The notes below the pieces were generated by a model, which worked only from the letters and a program-made list of their open reading frames with translations, was not told where the DNA came from and made no database searches. The translations under genes were made by a program, and so were the position numbers. A stretch of DNA of 64,000 bases from Alicyclobacillus shizuokensis NBRC 103103 (GTDB lineage: Bacteria; Bacillota; Bacilli; Alicyclobacillales; Alicyclobacillaceae): contig NZ_BCQV01000012.1 of assembly GCF_001552255.1 (NCBI RefSeq), positions 1 to 64,000 on the forward strand, read 5' to 3'. Of this stretch, positions 19,411 through 28,503 are shown one piece after another; position 1 is the stretch's first letter; every line of letters begins with the position of its first letter.

Positions 19411-20745
19411 TCAATCCGTCCCATCTTGAGGGGCCAGCGGACCTGACGCGGCAACCTGAGTTTGCGGGCGCAGATCCAGCACGCGGCGCGCCTTCATTTC
19501 GAACCGGGGCAGGCTCCCCGGCTCCACCGGCTCGACATCAATGCGCAGCCCGATGCCCTCCCGCAGACGCCTGCCCAGGATGCCGACAGTCTGGGTGTCC
19601 GCTTCCACCTGCACCTTGATCTGCGGCATCTGCTCTTCGGTGTAGTACACGATGCGGAACTCCCGCACGTCGGAAAACTCCCGGACAATGGCCTCAATCG
19701 ACTGGGGAAAGATGTTCACGCCGCGAATGACCACCATGTCGTCGCTGCGCCCCACCACGCCACCGGGTAGAAAACGGAACGGGCGGCCGCAGGGGCACGG
19801 TTGGTCCGCCGCCACCACGATGTCGCCAGTCCGATAGCGAATGAGCGGGTACCCACGGCGGCCAAAGTTGGTCAACACCAGCTCTCCGGTCTGCCCCGGA
19901 GGGACGGCATCGCCGCTCACGGGATCGATAATCTCGGCGAAAAACTGCCGCTCGTTTACGTGCAATCCGCGCCGCAGCTGACACGCGTAGGCGTACGCCC
20001 CCATCTCCGTCATTCCCGAGTGGTCGTAGCAGCGCGCGTTCCACAAGGTATCAATCTGATCCCGCACCGAAGGAATGGAAGCGCCCGGCTCACCAGCGTG
20101 GATGAGCACACGCACCGCCGAGGACTTCAGATCCAGCCCGTTTTCCGCCGCGACCTCGGCCAGGTGCAGCGCGTAGCTCGGCGTACACAAGAGCACGGTG
20201 GCTCGCATCTCCAGGATGAGCCGCAACCTCTCCAACGAGGTCTGGCCACCCCCGGGAATCACCAGCGCCCCAATGGCTTCCGCCGCTGCGTAGGCGGCCC
20301 AGAACCCGATGAAGGGGCCAAAGGAAAAAGCCAAAAACACACGGTCCTCCCTCGTCACCCCCGCGGTTTGCAGCACCTCCACCCAGCAGTCCCGCCACCA
20401 CGCCCAACTCTCGGGCGTGTCCAGGACCTTGAGGGGTTTGCCCTTGGTGCCGGAGGTCTGGTGGTACTGGACATACTCATGTTCCGGCAAGTAATGGTTG
20501 CGGCCAAAGGGGGGAAACCGCTGCTGGTCGTCCACCAATTCGGCCTTCGTCGTGAACGGAACCTGCGCCAGGTCTTCCCAGCGTTGCAGCGGCAGTTTCA
20601 CGCCCGCCAGCTTCTCTTGGTAGAACGGATTGTGCTCCCTGGCCTCCATCAGGACACGATTCAATTCGGCAAATTGATGGCCTCGCAGCACTTCGACCCC
20701 TGACCCATACGGCGGCCGAAGGTGCGCATCCGCATCTAATGACAA
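19411..20745 (-). CDS. PaaK-like phenylacetate/aryl-CoA ligase
   Basis: A roughly 444-residue phenylacetate-CoA-ligase-family enzyme. It carries YHQTSGTKGKPLKV (phosphate loop), YDHSGMTEMGAYAY (adenine motif), RYRTGDIV and the C-terminal GRSDDMVVIRGVNIFPQSIE. The TTG at 20745 is suggested by AAGGGAGG ten bases before it; an ATG at 20766 overlaps this site and has none of its own, so it is less likely. The reaction is ATP-dependent CoA thioesterification of an aryl acid. It is the first gene of the aromatic locus, behind a clear sigma-A promoter. Hydroxybenzoate or salicylate are candidate substrates by context. Confidence 0.88.
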   Translation of the reverse strand: MSLDADAHLRPPYGSGVEVLRGHQFAELNRVLMEAREHNPFYQEKLAGVKLPLQRWEDLAQVPFTTKAELVDDQQRFPPFGRNHYLPEHEYVQYHQTSGTKGKPLKVLDTPESWAWWRDCWVEVLQTAGVTREDRVFLAFSFGPFIGFWAAYAAAEAIGALVIPGGGQTSLERLRLILEMRATVLLCTPSYALHLAEVAAENGLDLKSSAVRVLIHAGEPGASIPSVRDQIDTLWNARCYDHSGMTEMGAYAYACQLRRGLHVNERQFFAEIIDPVSGDAVPPGQTGELVLTNFGRRGYPLIRYRTGDIVVAADQPCPCGRPFRFLPGGVVGRSDDMVVIRGVNIFPQSIEAIVREFSDVREFRIVYYTEEQMPQIKVQVEADTQTVGILGRRLREGIGLRIDVEPVEPGSLPRFEMKARRVLDLRPQTQVAASGPLAPQDGTD

Positions 20746-20835
20746 CGCTTTCAAACCTCCCTTCATCCTGGTCGGCCCAGCTGATTGTTCACAAATGATA
20801 AAATGAGTTTATTATTGGATCTATAACGTAAGTTC

Positions 20836-20865
20836 AATATAGTCAGTATGCGTTTTGATTGTCAA
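20836..20865 (-). promoter_or_regulatory. Sigma-A promoter of the aromatic-acid operon
   Basis: On the minus strand, TTGACA (20865-20860) and TATATT (20841-20836) are separated by 18 bases, about 90 bp upstream of the PaaK-like start. The surrounding sequence is AT-rich compared with the flanking genes. Confidence 0.65.
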
Positions 20866-20966
20866 CTACGTCTTGCGATGTGCTTGAATCTACTGGGGAT
20901 TGTGGATTAAAGTAGAGATTGTGCGGTGCATTTGTCGCAAGTCCCGCAGCTGGGAGGTTGATCTGG

Positions 20967-21797
20967 ATGGTAGCTCGTCATCTTGCAGACGCCACGGTGC
21001 TGCATAATGGTGTCCAGATGCCGTGGTTTGGGCTGGGCGTCTGGCAGGCCAAGGACGGCGAAGAGGTGGAACAGGCCGTCAAGGCCGCGCTCGCGCACGG
21101 ATACCGCCATGTGGATACAGCGGCCGTGTACGGCAACGAAACCGGTGTGGGCAAAGCCATTCGCGAGTCAGGTGTGGCGCGCGAGGAAGTCTTTGTCACC
21201 ACAAAGGTCTGGAACTCGGACCAGGGCTACGACAGCACCCTGCGGGCCTTTGAGGAAAGCCGCAAGCGGCTCGGCTTCGAATACGTGGATCTGTACCTGA
21301 TTCACTGGCCGGTCAAAGGGAAATACAAGGACACCTGGAAGGCGCTTGAGAAACTCTACCAGGACGGGGTTGTCCGCGCCATCGGGGTGAGCAACTTTCA
21401 AATTCACCATCTGCAAGACCTGATGGTGGACAGCCAAATTGTCCCGATGGTCAACCAGGTCGAATACCACCCCCTCTTGACGCAAAAGGAACTGCACGCG
21501 TTCTGCAAGCAGCACAACATCCAATTGGAGGCGTGGAGCCCCCTGATGCAGGGCAACCTGAACCAGCCGCTGCTGACCGACCTGGCGCACAAGTACGGCA
21601 AGACCCCGGCGCAAATCGTGCTGCGCTGGGATTTGCAGAACGAGGTTGTCACGATTCCCAAGTCGGTGCATGAGAACCGCATCGTGGAAAACGCGAGCGT
21701 CTTCGACTTTGAACTGTCGGCGGAAGACATGGAAAAAATCGACGGTCTGAATCAGAACCACCGTTTCGGGGCGGATCCAGACAACTTCAACTTCTGA
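20967..21797 (+). CDS. Aldo/keto reductase
   Basis: A 276-residue AKR5-type reductase. The tetrad is visible: Asp and Tyr in [11 protein letters not shown], Lys in FVTTKVWN and His in [11 protein letters not shown], with the C-terminal NADPH segment [22 protein letters not shown]. The ATG at 20967 follows GGGAGGTTGATCTGG. It reduces aldehydes or ketones with NADPH; relatives in Bacillus act on methylglyoxal and glyoxal. It is divergent from the aromatic operon and may be a detoxification enzyme rather than a pathway step. Confidence 0.92.
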   Translation: MVARHLADATVLHNGVQMPWFGLGVWQAKDGEEVEQAVKAALAHGYRHVDTAAVYGNETGVGKAIRESGVAREEVFVTTKVWNSDQGYDSTLRAFEESRKRLGFEYVDLYLIHWPVKGKYKDTWKALEKLYQDGVVRAIGVSNFQIHHLQDLMVDSQIVPMVNQVEYHPLLTQKELHAFCKQHNIQLEAWSPLMQGNLNQPLLTDLAHKYGKTPAQIVLRWDLQNEVVTIPKSVHENRIVENASVFDFELSAEDMEKIDGLNQNHRFGADPDNFNF

Positions 21798-21817
21798 GCT
21801 TCGCTGCGATAATCCAA

Positions 21818-21910
21818 GGCGCCGGGGGCTCGTCCTCGATGAAGGGAAAAAAGGCGGCTGGCCACCCCCGGCGCCAGGCAGGGGGCTGTCCCCGCGGCTG
21901 GCCACCCCCG
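21818..21910. repeat. Inverted and direct repeats after the AKR gene
   Basis: GGCGCCGGGGG (21818-21828) and its exact complement (21865-21875) could form a long hairpin, and GCGGCTGGCCACCCCCG occurs twice (21854-21870 and 21894-21910). A short GGGGGCTGTCCCC dyad lies between the copies. The array fills the space between two convergent genes, so it may terminate transcription from both sides, or be a REP-type element. Confidence 0.5.
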
Positions 21911-21918
21911 CGCTCATA

Positions 21919-22989
21919 TCAAGGCGTGTCCGACTGCATCGCCTGAAATTGCTCCCAGGCTTTCCCCGAGTCGAGGCACTCCCGGGCCCGCTCGATTCCC
22001 TCGCGGATGTCTTCGCACCGACCCACGTGCCAGAGCCGAATTCCGGCGTTCAACACCACCATGGCCCGCCATGGGTGCTGTGGGTCTTGCAGTACGTCCT
22101 CAATCGCGTGCGCCTGGTCGGAAGCAGACCACTCGACGCGTAGACACGGTGCCTGCACGCCAAGGTCGGCAGGGTTCACCACCAATTTCTCTATCTTCCC
22201 ATCCTCAATTCGGCAAATCTGTGAAGCCCGGTGTGTCGGTACGTCTTCCGATCCGTCCACTCCCTGCACCACCAGCACACTCCGCCCGTCCACTCGCAGG
22301 GCGAGGTCGACAGCCTTCTCGACCGCGGCGCCATGGAACACCCCAACCACCAGAAACTCCGCCTGACTGAGGTTGAGAAATTTCTCCGCCGTGTTGAGGG
22401 CGGTGCGGACCCCCAGCTGCTGACGCAAGGGCCGCAAGCCAGCGAGCGCCGGGCACCAGCGCTCCGTGTCCGCCAAGACCACGCGCGCGTCCGCCAGCTG
22501 TTCCGCCAGCCGCTCTGGGCTCGGAGTTTCATCCGCCACCGGAGACCAATGCGCGGGCGCGATCCGCAGGGCGCGCCAAATGTCCAACAGCGTCGCCCCG
22601 TATTTGGGCGGCAGGGACGCCGATGCGTGCAAAAATACCGGAACGCCGAGCGCGGCCAGGACCACGGCCGCCGGCACTGTGGCCGCGAAGCTGTGCGCCC
22701 GCCCGTCGTACGGCCCGGCGCAATCAAGCACGCCGGGCACCGCCGACAGCACCGGTCCAGAGCACGCCTCAAGGCCCGCCGTCGCCGAGCGCTCCCTGAG
22801 CGCCCGGGTCAGAGCGGCCAACTCGTCCACACTCTCTCCTTTCAAGCGCAGGGCCACCAAAAAAGCCCCAATTTGCGCGTCCGTAGCCTGTCCGTCCAAA
22901 ATCGCACAGGCCGCTTCGTAGGCTGCCTCAGCCTCAAGGTCCCGCGCCCCCTTCGGCCCGCGCGCCACTTCGCGTAAGTAAGCCTGCAT
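21919..22989 (-). CDS. TrpD-family (anthranilate phosphoribosyltransferase-like) protein
   Basis: A 356-residue protein with the TrpD N-terminal helical domain (QATDAQIGAFLVALRLKGESVDELAALTRALRER) followed by the nucleoside-phosphorylase-like domain. The PRPP-binding glycine-rich motif of genuine TrpD (GTGGD...TFN) is replaced by CAGPYDGRAHSFAATV, so the protein is closer to the TrpD2/YbiB group, for which nucleic-acid binding has been reported, than to a tryptophan enzyme. No trp genes are nearby. The ATG at 22989 has GAGGGGG upstream; a TTG one codon earlier is possible. Function is not assigned. Confidence 0.75.
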   Translation of the reverse strand: MQAYLREVARGPKGARDLEAEAAYEAACAILDGQATDAQIGAFLVALRLKGESVDELAALTRALRERSATAGLEACSGPVLSAVPGVLDCAGPYDGRAHSFAATVPAAVVLAALGVPVFLHASASLPPKYGATLLDIWRALRIAPAHWSPVADETPSPERLAEQLADARVVLADTERWCPALAGLRPLRQQLGVRTALNTAEKFLNLSQAEFLVVGVFHGAAVEKAVDLALRVDGRSVLVVQGVDGSEDVPTHRASQICRIEDGKIEKLVVNPADLGVQAPCLRVEWSASDQAHAIEDVLQDPQHPWRAMVVLNAGIRLWHVGRCEDIREGIERARECLDSGKAWEQFQAMQSDTP

Positions 22990-23011
22990 CAAGTAGGCGC
23001 CCCCTCATGTC

Positions 23012-23034
23012 TGTATCCTGTTCAACAGGATACA
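23012..23034. repeat. Perfect 9-bp inverted repeat
   Basis: TGTATCCTG and CAGGATACA flank a five-base loop, 23-45 bp upstream of the TrpD-like start and 44 bp beyond the end of the aldehyde dehydrogenase gene. It may be a terminator for the LacI-controlled operon or an operator for the TrpD-like gene; no T-run accompanies it. Confidence 0.45.
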
Positions 23035-23077
23035 ACGTCGGAGTAGGATGCACCACGGGCAGGCCGAAGTTCGTTTG

Positions 23078-24559
23078 TCACTGGTATTGCGTATACACCA
23101 CCTTGGTCTGCATGTAAAACTGCTGGTTTGTAGAACCAATCGAGTACGGACCATATCCCGATTCCTTGATACCTCCAAACGGAACATGGGGTTCACTGGC
23201 CGTGCCGTGATTGATGTGCACCATGCCAGCTTGAAGGCGTTTGGCAGCCATTCGTGCAGCGGACAATCGATTGGTGAACACAGTCGCGGCCAAACCATAG
23301 GCTACATCGTTCGCCATCGAAATGGCATCTTCCTCGTCGGCAGCGGTGATAATGCTCAGGACGGGCCCGAAAATTTCTTCGCGAGCGATACGCATCTCCC
23401 TGGTCACGTTAGTAAATAAGGTGGGCAGCATATAGTGGCCACGACTATGTTCGCTTTCGCTCATTTGCTCGCCTCCATACGCCAGCGTCGCTCCTTCTTG
23501 AAGACCTTGATGGACGTAATCTACGACTGTGTTCAGGTGCTCCTCGCTAATCAGCGGTCCCATGGTAGCCTGTGCATCCCAGGCGGGTCCGACCTGTATC
23601 TTTTTCACTTCTTGCAGAATAGCAGCCGTTACGACTTCCGCCAACGGCTGCACAACAATGACCCGGCTGATGGCGGTGCACCTTTGGCCCGAACATGCGA
23701 AAGCCGCGTTGACAATTTGCCGAGCAACCGACTCCACATCCTCGGTGTCGAGGACGACCGCAGGGTTCTTTCCACCCAACTCCAATTGTGTGGGTATTAG
23801 TCTACGAGCAGCTTGCTGCTGAATCGCCATCCCCTGCTGCGACGACCCAGTGAAACTAATTCCACGTACAAGCGGGTGGTTAACGAGCACTGGACCAATT
23901 GTCTGACCGGAACCTATGACTTGGTTCACGACCCCCGCGGGCACTCCCGCCTCGCGCAGTAGGGACATTAATTTCGAAGAAGACCAGGGTGTCAACGTGG
24001 CAGGTTTGTAGACAACCGTGCATCCATAGGCAAGCGCGGGAGCAATCTTTCTCACCGGAGTAACGACGGGAAAGTTCCACGGAGCAATGGCCGCCACAAC
24101 GCCGATTGGTTGACCGATGACCTCAATATCCACGTTGGTGCGTTCACTGGGAATGATTTTACCCTCGATTCTTAGGGCCTCGCCGGCCGCGAAACGCGCT
24201 TCCTTGATAGCCCTTTGCACCTCTCCAATGGCCTCGTTCAGGGGTTTTCCTTGTTCCGCTGAAAGGATATACGCCAGTTCGTCGCGATCCCGTTCCATGA
24301 GAGACGCAAACTTCGCTATGATCTCTGCCCTCCCCGGACCGGGGACCTGCGACCAAGTATCAAAGGCGTGGTGGGCCGCCCGCACGGCCTCATTGGCGAT
24401 GTTTTCATCCGCCTCCCAGAACAAACCCAGCACTTGTTCCTTAAGGGCTGGATTAACCAGTTCGTATTTTCTAGGTCCCTGGTGCAACCATTCTCCGTTG
24501 ATGAAATGCCCGTATTCGTGACCCGTGGATTGGGATAACCATTCCTTCATGCTGGACAT
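23078..24559 (-). CDS. NAD(P)-dependent aldehyde dehydrogenase (semialdehyde type)
   Basis: A 493-residue ALDH. It has the cofactor segment GVVAAIAPWNFPVVTPVRK, the catalytic Glu in LELGGKNPAVVL, the catalytic Cys in FACSGQRCTAISRV and the C-terminal HVPFGGIKESGYG. GGGAGTGG upstream favours the ATG at 24559 over a GTG three codons earlier. Overall resemblance is to succinate- or 2-oxoglutarate-semialdehyde dehydrogenases of sugar-acid pathways. It is the last gene of the LacI-controlled operon and presumably oxidises the terminal aldehyde of that pathway. Confidence 0.9.
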   Translation of the reverse strand: MSSMKEWLSQSTGHEYGHFINGEWLHQGPRKYELVNPALKEQVLGLFWEADENIANEAVRAAHHAFDTWSQVPGPGRAEIIAKFASLMERDRDELAYILSAEQGKPLNEAIGEVQRAIKEARFAAGEALRIEGKIIPSERTNVDIEVIGQPIGVVAAIAPWNFPVVTPVRKIAPALAYGCTVVYKPATLTPWSSSKLMSLLREAGVPAGVVNQVIGSGQTIGPVLVNHPLVRGISFTGSSQQGMAIQQQAARRLIPTQLELGGKNPAVVLDTEDVESVARQIVNAAFACSGQRCTAISRVIVVQPLAEVVTAAILQEVKKIQVGPAWDAQATMGPLISEEHLNTVVDYVHQGLQEGATLAYGGEQMSESEHSRGHYMLPTLFTNVTREMRIAREEIFGPVLSIITAADEEDAISMANDVAYGLAATVFTNRLSAARMAAKRLQAGMVHINHGTASEPHVPFGGIKESGYGPYSIGSTNQQFYMQTKVVYTQYQ

Positions 24560-24601
24560 CTTAACCACTCCCGATTCATGTACTCACATGCAAGTTATGG
24601 G

Positions 24602-25759
24602 CTACATCGCCATTCGACAGATGGAAATCAAATCTTCGGCCGTAGTTCGACGTGGATTCACCGGCACGTTGCCCGACTCCAACGCCTCAGCGGCCACGGA
24701 AGGCAAGGCAGCTTCCTTGATCCCGAAGTCTGAGAGCGTAGCTGTGATGCCAATGTCTTCCTTTAATTTCCGAACGACCGATACGGCCTCCTCGGCCAAC
24801 TCCCGCCGCGTTCTTCCTCGTCTGCTGCAACCGAAAATCTCAGCTATATCGCCAAACTTTTCAACATTCGAGACCACATTGAATTGCATGACCTCAGGTA
24901 GTAAAATCGCATTGACCACTCCGTGTGGGATGTGGTAACGCGCTCCCAGTGGCATCGCCAACGCGTGTGCCAAGCCCAAGCGAGTCGGGTTGAACGCCAT
25001 GGCAGCCATTAAGCTGGCCAAGAGCATATTGTACCGCGCTTCTCGATTGTCCCCTTGCCACACGGCTTGACGCAGACTTGTAGCAATCAAACGCATGGCG
25101 CGTATCGACATGGACTCCGAAATGGGTTGAGTCGTCTTGTTCACGTAGGATTCCAGCGCATGAGTCAACGCGTCCATCCCTGTCGCAGCCGTCACTTCAG
25201 GAGGCAGCGTAAGCGTCAGGTCCGGGTCACAGAGGGCCAGGTCAGGACAATTAAAGTAGCTACCGACACTGACTTTCACTTGCCGAGACCGGTCAGATAA
25301 AACGGACCAGATGGTGATTTCGCTTCCGGTTCCCGCAGTCGTTGGGACCGCAATGACCGGAGCTCCTTTGTGGGGCACCTTGTTGATGCCAACGTAGTCT
25401 CGTATGTTGCCTTCGTTTTTCATCATCAGTCCAATAGCCTTGGCGGTGTCCAAGGAACTGCCGCCACCAACCCCCACAACCAGGTCACACCCGTGTTGGA
25501 AAGCCACTTGGACACCATCATCTATGGACTGAATGTCCGGATCCGATTGAATCTTGGAAAAGACATGGGTCGGTACATGAGCCTTCTTGAGCACCTCCAG
25601 CACCTTTTCAGCCACACCCGCCTTTACAACCCCGGGATCGGCGACCAGCAGAACCCTGGTCCCGGATAGACTGCGAACATGATCAGGCAGACGGTCTACA
25701 GCACCGAATCCAAACTCGACGGCCGTCGGAAGTTCATAACGAAAGGTACGTTGAAGCAT
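24602..25759 (-). CDS. Iron-containing alcohol dehydrogenase
   Basis: A 385-residue group III alcohol dehydrogenase. The NAD site GVGGGSSLDTAKAIGLM, the metal region TGMDALTHALESY (Asp and His ligands) and GLAHALAMPLGARYHIPHGVVNAILLP (two further His ligands) are intact; the residue between these histidines is Met where FucO has His. The ATG immediately follows the stop of the preceding Ldh-family gene, so translation is likely coupled. It interconverts an alcohol and aldehyde with NAD(H), plausibly supplying or removing the substrate of the adjacent aldehyde dehydrogenase. Confidence 0.9.
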   Translation of the reverse strand: MLQRTFRYELPTAVEFGFGAVDRLPDHVRSLSGTRVLLVADPGVVKAGVAEKVLEVLKKAHVPTHVFSKIQSDPDIQSIDDGVQVAFQHGCDLVVGVGGGSSLDTAKAIGLMMKNEGNIRDYVGINKVPHKGAPVIAVPTTAGTGSEITIWSVLSDRSRQVKVSVGSYFNCPDLALCDPDLTLTLPPEVTAATGMDALTHALESYVNKTTQPISESMSIRAMRLIATSLRQAVWQGDNREARYNMLLASLMAAMAFNPTRLGLAHALAMPLGARYHIPHGVVNAILLPEVMQFNVVSNVEKFGDIAEIFGCSRRGRTRRELAEEAVSVVRKLKEDIGITATLSDFGIKEAALPSVAAEALESGNVPVNPRRTTAEDLISICRMAM

Positions 25760-26839
25760 TTACACCATCTCCTTGCCAGATATTCGGGTCAACACAGACG
25801 GCGCACCAAGTTCCCGGGATAACTTATTCAGCTCTTCAAGCACCCGCTCTGGTAGTTGAATCCCATTCTTCTTATTGATTTCCTCGATCCGGGATTCAAT
25901 TTCTCCGGGTATGAAGATTTCGTCCACGCCGGGAGCCTTAGGCTCCGCCTTCAATTCACGGATATATTGATCCATGCGCGACTTGAACTCTTCTGCCGGC
26001 ATGAACCGGTTTATATCAATGGCTAAGAACAAGTGCCCGACATTTTGCGGATGTAGCCAGTCCTCATACATATTCCGGACGTACCGACCAAATCCGGCAC
26101 CCGTTAGGACCCCGGCCAGCATGTCTATCAAGAGGGAGATGGCATACCCTTTGTATCCTCCAAAGGGTAAAACTGAACCCTCGAGAGCTGCTGCCGCATC
26201 GGTCGTTGGCCTCCCGAACTTATCTAGGGCCCAGCCCTCCGGAATGGGTTCTCCTTTTTCTGCCGCCACAATGATTTTCCCTCTGGCAACAACACTCGTG
26301 GCCATATCGAGAATAAAAGGATGTTGATCGCCTGCCGGTATCGCCACCGTCAGCGGATTCGTACCGATGAATGGCCTTATTCCTCCGGTGGGAGGCATGG
26401 TTTGGGAGGCGTTGGACATGACGATAAGTATTACGTCCCGCTGAATGGCTTTCAGGGCATAATAGGCTCCGGTCCCAAAATGATTGGAATGCTTGACCCC
26501 AACCACCGCGGTGCCGCAGCTTTTGGCCAGGCGAAGAACCTCGTCCAGCGCCGCGCTACCTGCTACCACGCCTACGGTGTTGTTCCCATCGACCCGAGCC
26601 GCTGCCGGAGCGATGGACTCTATGGCGATCTCGGCCCTGGGGTCGACCATTCCCTTCTGAATGCGTTTCACATAGATCGGCACTCGAACGACTCCATGTG
26701 AGTCGACCCCACGAAGATTCGCCTGAACTAATGATTCGGCAATCAAGGAAGCACGGTCTTGCGGTACTTTAATCAGCCGCAGTATCTGCTCGCACCAGTC
26801 CTGTAGTTGCAGCCAATCAATCCTGATGAAGTCAGACAT
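25760..26839 (-). CDS. Ldh-family malate/L-lactate/ureidoglycolate-type dehydrogenase
   Basis: A 359-residue member of the type-2 malate/L-lactate dehydrogenase family (not the Rossmann LDH). Diagnostic segments are ANLRGVDSHGVVRVPIYVKRI, GVVAGSAALDEVLRLAK, VGVKHSNHFGTGAYYAL and PFGGYKGYAISLLIDMLAGVLTGA. The ATG at 26839 follows AAGGGATG and overlaps the end of the RraA-like gene by eight bases. It oxidises 2-hydroxyacids, or reduces 2-oxo acids, with NAD(P). In this operon it may act on a sugar-derived hydroxy acid. Confidence 0.88.
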   Translation of the reverse strand: MSDFIRIDWLQLQDWCEQILRLIKVPQDRASLIAESLVQANLRGVDSHGVVRVPIYVKRIQKGMVDPRAEIAIESIAPAAARVDGNNTVGVVAGSAALDEVLRLAKSCGTAVVGVKHSNHFGTGAYYALKAIQRDVILIVMSNASQTMPPTGGIRPFIGTNPLTVAIPAGDQHPFILDMATSVVARGKIIVAAEKGEPIPEGWALDKFGRPTTDAAAALEGSVLPFGGYKGYAISLLIDMLAGVLTGAGFGRYVRNMYEDWLHPQNVGHLFLAIDINRFMPAEEFKSRMDQYIRELKAEPKAPGVDEIFIPGEIESRIEEINKKNGIQLPERVLEELNKLSRELGAPSVLTRISGKEMV

Positions 26840-27512
26840 CAAATGAACATCCCTTTTGTCGTAAAGTTTGGTCTACCCAACTGCGATCCACAGTTCCTGA
26901 CACAACATCAGATAGGATCGCTTGCTCGCGTTGTCTCTGACTTACCGCTGCGCGCAAGACTGACTCGGCCGCATCGGGCGGAATTGCAACCACCCCATCC
27001 GCGTCACCCACGATGATGCTTCCAGGAACCACGGTCATACCGCAAACCGATACGGGGACATTGATCTCCCCGGGGCCATCTTTGTAAGGACCTCGGTGTG
27101 TTACCCCCCTCGCGTACACCGGAAAGTCTGCCTCAGCGAATGCTCGGACATCCCGAATCGCACCGTCGACCACAAACCCACGAAGGCCTTTGTGCATCGC
27201 CAGTGTCATCATGATCTCGCCGACAATGGCATTTGTTACGTCTCCACCCGCATCGACAACGATCACGTCCCCTGCCTGCGCCAGGTCCAGTGCTTTATGC
27301 ACCATCAGATTGTCACCCGGTCTGGTCTTGACGGTCAGGGCGACCCCCAGCAGTTGTGCGCCTCGATGCAACGGCCGCAAGTGAGCCGTAGAGCCGTAAA
27401 TTCGATTCAGATTGTCACTGATCAGCGGAGTCGAAATGCCTCGATAGCCCTCCACGAGTTCCCACCTAGGACGCGACGACATCTGTAAAACTTGAAATCC
27501 GTGTGAGCCCAT
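26832..27512 (-). CDS. RraA-like aldolase/decarboxylase, copy 1
   Basis: A 226-residue protein of the RraA/4-hydroxy-4-methyl-2-oxoglutarate aldolase family. The catalytic surroundings are GDNLMVHKALDLAQAGDVIVVDAGGD, GFVVDGAIRDVRAF and GSIIVGDADGVVAIPP, all standard. The ATG at 27512 follows GGGAGAGGAATC. Enzymatic members cleave or decarboxylate oxo-acids with a divalent metal; others inhibit RNase E, which seems unlikely inside a catabolic operon. A second, divergent RraA-like gene starts the same operon. Confidence 0.87.
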   Translation of the reverse strand: MGSHGFQVLQMSSRPRWELVEGYRGISTPLISDNLNRIYGSTAHLRPLHRGAQLLGVALTVKTRPGDNLMVHKALDLAQAGDVIVVDAGGDVTNAIVGEIMMTLAMHKGLRGFVVDGAIRDVRAFAEADFPVYARGVTHRGPYKDGPGEINVPVSVCGMTVVPGSIIVGDADGVVAIPPDAAESVLRAAVSQRQREQAILSDVVSGTVDRSWVDQTLRQKGCSFDV

Positions 27513-27546
27513 GATTCCTCTCCCTGTATACGTGACGTGGGTTGTC

Positions 27547-28419
27547 TCATTCTGCATCAAACAATTTGCTGACGGCCGAAAAGTCAACCTCACCGAACTT
27601 ATGGGATGCTAACAGGTACAAACTTCTTGCCAGACTGGCCAGAGGCATCGAGACGGAAGCTCCGTCGGACAAAGCGATGCCGAGATCCTTGATCATGAGA
27701 TTCATTTTGAATCCCAGGGAGTCGTTCCCGGTAAGAATATCTTTGCTCTTGTGGGTAAAGATCCAGGAAGCTCCCGAACTCTGGCTGACCACCTCAAGGA
27801 CGCGGGACATGTCCAGATTCAGCTTGCGCGCTAACTGTATGGCCTCCACTGTCGCCAACATATGGATGCCGGCCAACATCTGGTTGATGGCCTTGACGGC
27901 TTTGCCATCCCCAACATCGCCAACCGGAATGACGTTGGCGGCCAGTTCACCGAGAATGTCGCGGACAGCTTCGATAACAGCGGGACTGCCCCCGGCCATA
28001 ATGGTTAACGTTCCGTTCTCCGCCCCGGAAGTCCCGCCACTAACCGGGGCGTCCAAAACACTCGCACCGCGAGACCGGAATTCTTCATCCACGCGCTTCA
28101 TAACGCCTTTGCTGCCGGATGTCATCTCAACCAGGACGAGCCCCGGGCGCACTCTGAATAAAACATCCTCCTGCAGTAAGGAAGATTCCATTTCACGGTC
28201 GGACGGCAGGATGGTCATCACCACATCGGATTGCTCTATCATCTCCGCCACATCGCGAACAACCTTTGCTCCGAGCGTCTCAAGTTGCTGTACAGGCTGT
28301 GGTCGCCTGTGTCGAACGACATTCAGACTGTATCCTGCCTTGCACAGGCGGGTGGCCATAGGCAGTCCCATGGCACCCAATCCCAGAAAACCGATTGTTT
28401 GTTTACGGATGTCACCCAT
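27547..28419 (-). CDS. 3-hydroxyisobutyrate/2-hydroxy-3-oxopropionate dehydrogenase-like
   Basis: A 290-residue beta-hydroxyacid dehydrogenase. It has the NAD motif IGFLGLGAMGLPMATRLCKAG, the substrate-binding DAPVSGGTSGAENGTLTIMAGG and the catalytic lysine segment GKAVKAINQMLAG. The ATG at 28419 has GGAGGGGAGAG upstream; an ATG seven codons earlier overlaps that site. Relatives such as GarR reduce tartronate semialdehyde to glycerate. Its placement right after the ABC permease genes makes it an early catabolic enzyme of the imported compound. Confidence 0.9.
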   Translation of the reverse strand: MGDIRKQTIGFLGLGAMGLPMATRLCKAGYSLNVVRHRRPQPVQQLETLGAKVVRDVAEMIEQSDVVMTILPSDREMESSLLQEDVLFRVRPGLVLVEMTSGSKGVMKRVDEEFRSRGASVLDAPVSGGTSGAENGTLTIMAGGSPAVIEAVRDILGELAANVIPVGDVGDGKAVKAINQMLAGIHMLATVEAIQLARKLNLDMSRVLEVVSQSSGASWIFTHKSKDILTGNDSLGFKMNLMIKDLGIALSDGASVSMPLASLARSLYLLASHKFGEVDFSAVSKLFDAE

Positions 28420-28503
28420 GGTTCCATCTCTCCCCTCCATATGATCCGTGTTTTACCTATGACCGAAGGGTTGGATTTATCTGTCCAACGAGAGGGCGGC
28501 TGC

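Noticed and set aside
24930-25010. Loss of a catalytic histidine in the iron alcohol dehydrogenase (HALAM instead of HGMAH)
   Set aside because: The metal-binding histidines are all kept, and I believe that Met or Leu at this position is common in one subgroup, so it is not evidence of inactivation.
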